A DNA stretch of 24,781 nucleotides from the NCBI GenBank assembly GCA_003486645.1, contig DNGI01000183.1, positions 21,593-46,373 on the forward strand, given 5' to 3'. Shown in pieces: positions 7,283 to 12,250 of the stretch. Every line of letters begins with the position of its first letter. Position 1 is the stretch's first letter. Below the pieces are notes generated by a model. It ran no database searches. It was not told the origin of the DNA and saw only the letters and a program-made list of their open reading frames with translations. This DNA comes from Cyanobacteria bacterium UBA11370 (GTDB taxonomy: Bacteria > Cyanobacteriota > Cyanobacteriia > Cyanobacteriales > Coleofasciculaceae). Made by a program: the position numbers and the translations under genes.

Positions 7283-8608
7283 ATGTTAGTAATCGAAGCC
7301 AAGCTAAAAGGAACCCAAGTACAGTACGGGAAATTGGATGAAGCTATCCGCACAGGACAATTCATCCGCAACACTTGTTTGCGCTATTGGGAAGACAACA
7401 AGGGGGTCACTCGTAATGACCTCCAAAAGCTTTGTGCAGTACTAGCTAAGAACAAGGAATTCCCTTGGGCAAAGAAACTCAACTCTCAAGCTAGGCAGGC
7501 TCACGCTGATAGGGCGTGGTCTGCTATTCAACGTTTTTATGAAAACTGTAGGTTGGGTAAATCAGGTAAAAAGGGATATCCAAAATACAAGAAGTTCAGC
7601 CGTTCCGTTGAGTACAAAAACAGCGGGTGGAAGCTATCTGCTGATAGAAGACAGATAACCTTCACTGATGGGTTTGAAGTCGGGACAATGGACTTGTGGA
7701 GTTCGAGAGATTTGGTTTGGTATGTCGCTCCTACCGGAGCGCCTGCTTCGCTAAGAGAAAAACAGATCTCCAGAGTTCGAGTCATAAGACGCGCTGACGG
7801 CTACTATGCTCAGTTCTTAGTGGACTGGGATAGACGAGAGGAACATGAGTTTCAAGGGAAAATGACGGGAATTGATTTAGGACTCAAGGAGTTCTACACC
7901 GATTCTGATGGCAACACTGTAGATAACCTTCGATACTTGCGGAAATCCGAACGAAGATTAAAAAGGCTTCAGCGTCGGGTTTCCAAAAAGCACGTCCAAG
8001 GGAAGAAACAGTCTAATAGATACCATAAGGTACGTAAGGCTTTAGCTAAGCAACATCTGAAGGTCAGTAGACAGCGTGAAGACAAAGCTCGAAAAGATGC
8101 TTTGGCCGTCGTTAAGTCTAACGATTTAATCGTCTACGTTCGGCGTAGCCGTTGCCGAAGGCTAGACTTGAAGATACGAAACATGGTGAAAAATCACCAC
8201 TTAGCTAAGTCTATCAGCGATGCCTCTTGGTATCAATTCACGCGATGGCTTCAATACTTTGCCAAAGTTCATGGTGTCATAGTAATTGCAGTACAACCCC
8301 ACAACACTACTGTTGATTGTTCGTGCTGTGGGGCAAAGTTGAAGAAAACGCTTAGCACCAGAACCCATAAATGTAATAAATGTGGCACGGTTTTAGACCG
8401 CGACCACAACGCCGCGAAAAACATCTTGGCAAAAGGATTTAAGCTGTTAGCTGAATACTTAAACAGTACCGTAGGGCATACGGAATCTGACCCCAAAAGG
8501 GTAAAAGCTCAGGGAGAAACCGACCTCTGGCTCAAGAACGGAGACGCTCTTGCTCTAAGTTGGCTCAATGAACTGAGAATCAGCGCTGCTGAGAATCCCC
8601 CATTATAG
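7283..8608 (+). CDS. tnpB: TnpB-type RNA-guided nuclease, probably catalytically dead
   Basis: 441 residues of the TnpB/IS605 OrfB family, ancestor of Cas12 nucleases. The RuvC-like domain has Asp198 (TGIDLGLKEF) and Asp374 (LDRDHNAAKN). The zinc-ribbon cysteines 346, 349, 364 and 367 are present. The second catalytic residue, a Glu expected right after LIVY, is missing: residues 286-294 are VRRSRCRRL, encoded by a palindromic insert at 8138-8164, and then the family text resumes with DLKIRNMVKNHHLAK. A second insert encodes about VAPTGAPASLRE at 148-159. The two account for its length beyond the usual 370-410. The frame is open throughout. TnpB cuts DNA next to a short motif using an RNA made from the element's right end; this copy is predicted to bind but not cut. 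Confidence 0.9.
   Translation: MLVIEAKLKGTQVQYGKLDEAIRTGQFIRNTCLRYWEDNKGVTRNDLQKLCAVLAKNKEFPWAKKLNSQARQAHADRAWSAIQRFYENCRLGKSGKKGYPKYKKFSRSVEYKNSGWKLSADRRQITFTDGFEVGTMDLWSSRDLVWYVAPTGAPASLREKQISRVRVIRRADGYYAQFLVDWDRREEHEFQGKMTGIDLGLKEFYTDSDGNTVDNLRYLRKSERRLKRLQRRVSKKHVQGKKQSNRYHKVRKALAKQHLKVSRQREDKARKDALAVVKSNDLIVYVRRSRCRRLDLKIRNMVKNHHLAKSISDASWYQFTRWLQYFAKVHGVIVIAVQPHNTTVDCSCCGAKLKKTLSTRTHKCNKCGTVLDRDHNAAKNILAKGFKLLAEYLNSTVGHTESDPKRVKAQGETDLWLKNGDALALSWLNELRISAAENPPL
7724..7757 (+). repeat. Small palindromic insert inside tnpB
   Basis: CGCTCC (7726-7731) and GGAGCG (7736-7741) form a 6-bp hairpin followed by GCCTGCTTCGCTAAGAG, wording common in cyanobacterial small dispersed repeats. It adds roughly ten residues between DLVWY and QISRVRVIRRADGYY without shifting the frame. 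The exact edges are inferred from where the protein departs from the family pattern. Confidence 0.55.
8138..8164 (+). repeat. Palindromic insert replacing the catalytic Glu codon of tnpB
   Basis: 27 bases between codons for LIVY and DLKIRN. TTCGGC (8139-8144) pairs with GCCGAA (8154-8159), and TAGCC (8146-8150) could alternatively pair with GGCTA (8160-8164). Relative to the second TnpB in this window (VVVVENLN) it stands where the single Glu codon should be, a net gain of 24 bases. Confidence 0.75.
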
Positions 8609-8628
8609 TTCGTATAACTTAACGGGGG
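8596..8628 (+). repeat. Right-end hairpin of the first tnpB element
   Basis: CCCCC, one mismatch, TTA, a bulged T, then AGTT, pairing with AACT-TAA-C-GGGGG. It begins inside the last codons of tnpB and spans its stop codon. By analogy with characterised elements, the 3' end of tnpB plus this hairpin would form the scaffold of the guide RNA, with the guide taken from bases just past the right tip. Confidence 0.65.
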
Positions 8629-8665
8629 AGTATGTCAATATATTTGAGGGCAAGTTGGTATTAAA

Positions 8666-9187
8666 ATGCTAATTCCTCAACTTAAAACCCAACGCCTTAT
8701 TCTACGTGAATGGCGTGCAGAAGACTTTGATGCTTACGCCGAAATGTGTGGTGATCCGGAAGTCATGCGCTATATGGGTGGTAAACCATTATCTCGTCAG
8801 GAGGCTTGGCGAAATATGGCTATGATAGTGGGTCACTGGCAATTGCGAGGCTATGGAATGTGGGCGGTTGAGGAAAGCCGAAGTGGTGAAATGATCGGTC
8901 GGATTGGCTTTTGGCAACCGGAGGGATGGCCTGGATTTGAGATTGGCTGGACGTTACGGCGAGGGTATTGGGGACGGGGTTTAGCAACTGAGGGTGCAAA
9001 AGCTGTGATAGATTATGGGTTTAGGGAATTGCACCAACCTCATATCATTAGTTTAATTTTTCCAGAGAATAAGGCTTCTAGGCGAGTTGCGGAGAAGTTA
9101 GGGGAAAAACGAGAAGGAACAACGGAAGTTTTCGCAATGGAGGTGGTAATTTACGGAATTCGTCGGGAAGATTGGCAGATTATGTAG
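8666..9187 (+). CDS. GNAT-family N-acetyltransferase (RimJ/RimL type)
   Basis: 173 residues matching the acetyltransferase_3 pattern. It has the N-terminal TQRLILREWRAEDFDAYAEM, then GEMIGRIGFW, and the acetyl-CoA binding segment IGWTLRRGYWGRGLATEGA with the (R/Q)xxGxG/A loop at about residues 105-115. It then has the C-terminal ENKASRRVAEKLGE. Members acetylate ribosomal protein N-termini, or other amines including drugs and polyamines; the substrate here cannot be told. It starts 27 bp beyond the end of the first tnpB element and has no HIP1 site. Confidence 0.88.
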   Translation: MLIPQLKTQRLILREWRAEDFDAYAEMCGDPEVMRYMGGKPLSRQEAWRNMAMIVGHWQLRGYGMWAVEESRSGEMIGRIGFWQPEGWPGFEIGWTLRRGYWGRGLATEGAKAVIDYGFRELHQPHIISLIFPENKASRRVAEKLGEKREGTTEVFAMEVVIYGIRREDWQIM

Positions 9188-9227
9188 GGTAACCTTATCA
9201 GCTTTTAAACTGCATATTCACATCTTA

Positions 9228-9324
9228 AGACTTACGCAAAAAGTCCTTGAACCATCATCTGTAGGGGCGCATCGATATGCGCCCTCACTATATATGGCAT
9301 ATATGGCGTTCGTGCGTAAGTTCT
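9228..9324. repeat. 97-bp hairpin element with ACTTACGCA ends
   Basis: ACTTACGCA (9230-9238) and its complement TGCGTAAGT (9313-9321) bound a segment with a central 20-nt palindrome, GGGCGCAT-CGAT-ATGCGCCC at 9265-9284. No coding potential. It looks like a short non-autonomous repeat. The wording ATTCACATCTT just upstream (9216-9226) also occurs at the left edge of the 197-bp element (1993-2003). Confidence 0.6.
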
Positions 9325-9335
9325 GATCTGTATTT

Positions 9336-9366
9336 TGTCCGTCGTCCGTTGTCCCTTGTTCGTCGG
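9336..9366. repeat. Heptamer array (GTCCGTT type)
   Basis: Degenerate tandem GTCCGTC/GTCCGTT/GTCCCTT units with a 7-bp period. The same unit occurs in cleaner form at 23116-23140. The rest of 9367-9510 shows nothing I can name. Confidence 0.7.
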
Positions 9367-9510
9367 TAAGCTGCACTTGCATCTAAATTACATAGTCTTC
9401 AATTTCTCAGCTATTCTCCAACAGCAGCCAGATCCCGATCAAGTCATGCAAAATAAAAGATAAATGCTTAAGCCTTAACTATAGCGAGGCGAAATGAGTT
9501 GTGAAACTCC

Positions 9511-9573
9511 TCCCCCTTGTCTCCCTTGTCTCCCTTGTCTCCCTTGTCTCCCTTGTCTCCCTTATCTCCCTTT
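9511..9573. repeat. 9-bp tandem repeat (TCTCCCTTG), seven copies
   Basis: Seven consecutive units with a perfect 9-bp period, the complement of the CAAGGGAGA unit at 1-39. Because nine is a multiple of three, the array stays open and adds a spurious Leu-Pro-Cys repeat to the front of the kinase reading frame. It lies 31 bp before the kinase start. Confidence 0.9.
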
Positions 9574-9604
9574 TTTCACGAATCAAATCCACCCGCTATA
9601 TTAT

Positions 9605-10774
9605 ATGAGCTACTGCCTCAACCCTAGCTGCCCAAATCCTCAGAATCCAACCCAGACTACATTTTGCCTCAGTTGTGGGTCAAAATTACTCCTAAAAGAA
9701 CGGTATCGTGCCATTAAACCCATCGGACAGGGGGGGTTTGGTAAAACATTTTTGGCAGTCGATGAAGATAAACCCTCCAAACCTCGCTGTGTAATTAAGC
9801 AGTTTTTTCCTCAAGCCCAAGGGACAAGTACTGTACAAAAAGCAGCAGAGTTATTCACTCAGGAAGCAGTACGCTTGGATGAGTTAGGGAAACATCCTCA
9901 AATTCCCGACTTGTTAGCGTATTTTTCTCAAGATAATCAACAGTACTTAGTGCAAGAATTTATTGAAGGACAAGATCTAGGGCAAGAACTGGTAAGTAAG
10001 GGTATGTTTAATGAAGCTCAAATTAACGCCCTACTTAATAATTTACTCCCTGTCTTGCAATTTGTCCATCAACATCAGGTTATTCATCGGGATATTAAAC
10101 CGGAAAATATTATTCGCAGAAATAGCGATCAGCAATTGTTTCTAGTAGATTTTGGTGCATCAAAAGTTGCGACGGGTAATGCCTTGGCGAAAACGGGAAC
10201 GGTTATTGGTTCAATGGGGTATGTTGCACCCGAACAAAGTGTGGGTAAAGCCGTTTTTGCGAGTGATATTTATAGTCTGGGTGTGACTTGTATTCATTTA
10301 TTAACAGGAATGCACCCCTTTGATTTATTTGATGTTAGAGAAGGGACGTGGGTGTGGCGGAATGCCTTGAAGCATCCTGTTAGTAAAGGACTAGGTAATA
10401 TTTTAGATAAAATGTTGGAAGGTGCGACTAATCGACGCTATCCCTCAGCGGCTGAAGTCCTTAAAGATTTACATCCTCAGACCCCTCAAAAGGTAGTAGC
10501 CAAACCTCAGAAGCCCGTTGCTTCACCGCCTCCTCCACCTGTGAAAGCCCAACCTCCTGTTACCAAATCGATTAGTCAAATTGATGCAGAATTGGCTCAA
10601 TTGAAGTCTGAAGTTTTAGGGACTTCTATTCCTAAAAGTCCCCCTTCTAAATCACCATCTCAGAAGGCTTTATCAGTCAATCCATCAACTCCTAACAGTC
10701 AAATTGATCGTGAACTGGAGGAATTAAAATCGCAATTTGGGGGATCGGCTAATGCCAAACAACCTCCGTCTTAG
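9605..10774 (+). CDS. Ser/Thr protein kinase with N-terminal zinc ribbon
   Basis: 389 residues from the ATG at 9605. An upstream in-frame ATG at 9494 would only add translated tandem repeat, so it is rejected. Cys4, 9, 21 and 24 (CLNPSC ... FCLSCG) form a short zinc ribbon. The kinase domain (about 34-290) has the glycine loop GQGGFG (41-46), Lys65 in VIKQF, catalytic HRDIKPEN (Asp163, Asn168), DFG Asp182 and APE at 208-210, so it should be active. A Pro-rich linker (300-320) follows, then two copies of a SQID-x-EL-xx-LKS motif at 324-335 and 365-376. This architecture is common among cyanobacterial Hanks-type kinases; the repeated motif may be a docking element, which is a guess. No transmembrane segment, so cytoplasmic. 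No substrate is implied by neighbours. Confidence 0.9.
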   Translation: MSYCLNPSCPNPQNPTQTTFCLSCGSKLLLKERYRAIKPIGQGGFGKTFLAVDEDKPSKPRCVIKQFFPQAQGTSTVQKAAELFTQEAVRLDELGKHPQIPDLLAYFSQDNQQYLVQEFIEGQDLGQELVSKGMFNEAQINALLNNLLPVLQFVHQHQVIHRDIKPENIIRRNSDQQLFLVDFGASKVATGNALAKTGTVIGSMGYVAPEQSVGKAVFASDIYSLGVTCIHLLTGMHPFDLFDVREGTWVWRNALKHPVSKGLGNILDKMLEGATNRRYPSAAEVLKDLHPQTPQKVVAKPQKPVASPPPPPVKAQPPVTKSISQIDAELAQLKSEVLGTSIPKSPPSKSPSQKALSVNPSTPNSQIDRELEELKSQFGGSANAKQPPS

Positions 10775-10871
10775 GTTGAGAATAGGATTGATAGCCAGTT
10801 GGATTCAAACACCTAACGTTCTCTCCCCCTCTCCCCTCATAAACGACTAACAGACATGACAGTGAACTACC

Positions 10872-10899
10872 CACACTAAGTCGAAGCGACTATAGTGTG
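10872..10899 (-). repeat. Right-end hairpin of the second tnpB element
   Basis: CACACTAAGTCG (10872-10883) pairs with CGACTATAGTGTG (10887-10899) with one bulged base and a 3-nt loop. The tnpB stop codon lies within it. On the minus strand it is followed by GGGTAGTTCAC, which I take as the end of the element. Confidence 0.8.
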
Positions 10900-12102
10900 A
10901 GCTTCTAACATCGCGGGGGAATGCCTTAGAACGGACTTACGCCCCAACTTTGGTCTTACTTCCCCTCCGTTAGCAGAGACGGCTATTCCATCCGTCTGTA
11001 GCATTCTGATACCTTCTGCTCTAATATTCGTTGCAGCATTACCATCGCGGTCGTGACAAGTCCCGCAATGAGGACAAGTCCACTCCCTGACATCAAGTGA
11101 CAACTCATCAATCTGGTAATAGCAATTAGAACAGAGTTTGGAACTGGGGAACCATCGGTCAATTTCGACCAACTTACCGCCTTTTTTCTCTAGTTTATAA
11201 GCAAGGAAATTTGTAAAGGTTCCCCATCCAGCATCAGATATGGCTTTAGCTAAATTGTGGTTACGTACCATGCCTTTGACATTAAGATTTTCTACTACGA
11301 CAACTTGGTTTTCGTTGACAAGTTTTCTTGATAACTTATGTAGAAAATCCTGACGGGAATTGGCTACCCGTTCGTACACTTTAGCTACAGTCTTTTTAGC
11401 TTTGTTTCTTGAATTACTCCCTTTCTGTTTTCTAGCTAGCTTTTGCTGTTTCCGTTTTAGGTTTTTCTTATGTTTAGCTAAAGGCTTAGGATTGTCATAC
11501 TTAGATATCTTGCCAGTACCATCACTAGTAATTGCAAAATGAGTCAATCCTAAATCAATACCGACTACCTTACCCTCAGTTGAAACTGTTAAATTTTCAC
11601 CTTCAGTTTCAGTCAGTATTGAGGCAAAATACTTACCTGATGGGTCTAAGCTAACTGTTACAGTTTTAATTGTTCCTTCAATCTGACGGTGCAGCCTAGC
11701 TTTAACTTTGCCGACTTTACCCGGGAACTGAACAAACCCATCAAACACTTTGACGTTTTGAGGATATTGGATTGACTGCTTGCCGTGTTTTGACTTGTAA
11801 CGAGGGAACCTAGCACGTCCTGCAAAAAAGTTTTTATAGGCTGTGGTTAGATTAAGCGTCGTCGCTTGCAAAACTTGGCTGTAGCATTCAGCTAACCATG
11901 CAGTCTCTTCGGCTTTTTTGAGTTTCGGCAAGAAAGCATTAAGCGCTGACTGACCAAGGCTTTTACCAGTTTCTTTATAAGTCTCAATTGACTTATTTAG
12001 AGCGTAGTTCCACCACCATCTAGCACAACCAAAATGTTGAGACAGCAACACTTGTTGTTCTGGCGTTGGATAAATTCTAACCTTGGCCGCTTTGTGCAAC
12101 AT
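10876..12102 (-). CDS. tnpB: TnpB-type RNA-guided nuclease, catalytic residues intact
   Basis: 408 residues. The N-terminal helix-turn-helix-like KVRIYPTPEQQVLLSQHFG is typical of OrfB_IS605. The RuvC triad is complete: Asp183 (VGIDLGLTHF), Glu271 (VVVVENLNVKG) and Asp353 (HDRDGNAATN). Zinc-ribbon cysteines are 324, 327, 343 and 346. The ATG at 12102 has a perfect Shine-Dalgarno AAGGAGGT six bases upstream and a TATAAT box before that, so it is well set for expression. The family cleaves DNA with a guide RNA derived from the element's right end; here the guide would start just below 10862 on the minus strand. It differs clearly in sequence from the first TnpB, so the two are not recent copies of each other. 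Confidence 0.93.
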   Translation of the reverse strand: MLHKAAKVRIYPTPEQQVLLSQHFGCARWWWNYALNKSIETYKETGKSLGQSALNAFLPKLKKAEETAWLAECYSQVLQATTLNLTTAYKNFFAGRARFPRYKSKHGKQSIQYPQNVKVFDGFVQFPGKVGKVKARLHRQIEGTIKTVTVSLDPSGKYFASILTETEGENLTVSTEGKVVGIDLGLTHFAITSDGTGKISKYDNPKPLAKHKKNLKRKQQKLARKQKGSNSRNKAKKTVAKVYERVANSRQDFLHKLSRKLVNENQVVVVENLNVKGMVRNHNLAKAISDAGWGTFTNFLAYKLEKKGGKLVEIDRWFPSSKLCSNCYYQIDELSLDVREWTCPHCGTCHDRDGNAATNIRAEGIRMLQTDGIAVSANGGEVRPKLGRKSVLRHSPAMLEAHTIVAST

Positions 12103-12108
12103 TTTAAG

Positions 12109-12127
12109 ACCTCCTTACTGTATTATA
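12109..12127 (-). promoter_or_regulatory. Strong Shine-Dalgarno and -10 box of the second tnpB
   Basis: On the minus strand TGTATAAT (12122-12129) is an extended-looking -10, followed closely by AAGGAGGT (12109-12116) and the ATG at 12102. A distinct -35 was not found at the normal distance. It is the most complete Shine-Dalgarno I saw in the window. Confidence 0.6.
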
Positions 12128-12199
12128 CACAAAACAGTAAAGACAGCAGGGAAATAAAGATTTGGAAATTTCCGTTCCTCCAATTTCCCCACCTTTCAT

Positions 12200-12233
12200 C
12201 CCACCGCTAAACTGGGTACAGTTATAGCGGGGG
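12200..12233 (-). repeat. Left-end hairpin of the second tnpB element
   Basis: CCCACCGCTAAACT (12200-12213) pairs with AGTTATAGCGGGGG (12220-12233), leaving a 6-nt loop, one bulged base and one mismatch. The pattern matches the left hairpin of the first element at 7129-7192. Confidence 0.8.
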
Positions 12234-12250
12234 ACTTCCCGGTGGCAGAG

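Larger units (their letters stand above)
7117..8639 (+). mobile_element. tnpB-only IS200/IS605-type element, degenerating
   Basis: A tnpB gene flanked by imperfect hairpins at both ends and no tnpA. The left hairpin (7129-7192) and right hairpin (8596-8628) share the sense CTCCCGTTATA / TTAACGGGAG, each with a bulged T, as expected of the subterminal palindromes recognised by Y1 transposases. The left end is preceded by TTTAAT. The right tip is placed at TCAAT (8635-8639) by inference, so boundaries are good to perhaps 10 bp. Three small palindromic inserts lie within it: at the left hairpin apex and twice in tnpB. A partner TnpA would have to act in trans. Confidence 0.75.
10862..12249 (-). 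mobile_element. tnpB-only IS200/IS605-type element, apparently intact
   Basis: Left hairpin at 12200-12233 and right hairpin at 10872-10899, both with a bulged T, flank one tnpB gene on the minus strand; there is no tnpA. On the minus strand the left tip follows TTTAAC, which contains the TAA stop of cphA, and the right tip is TTCAC (10862-10866). Both tips are inferred from the hairpins. The element thus sits directly against the 3' end of cphA without damaging it. Confidence 0.78.
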
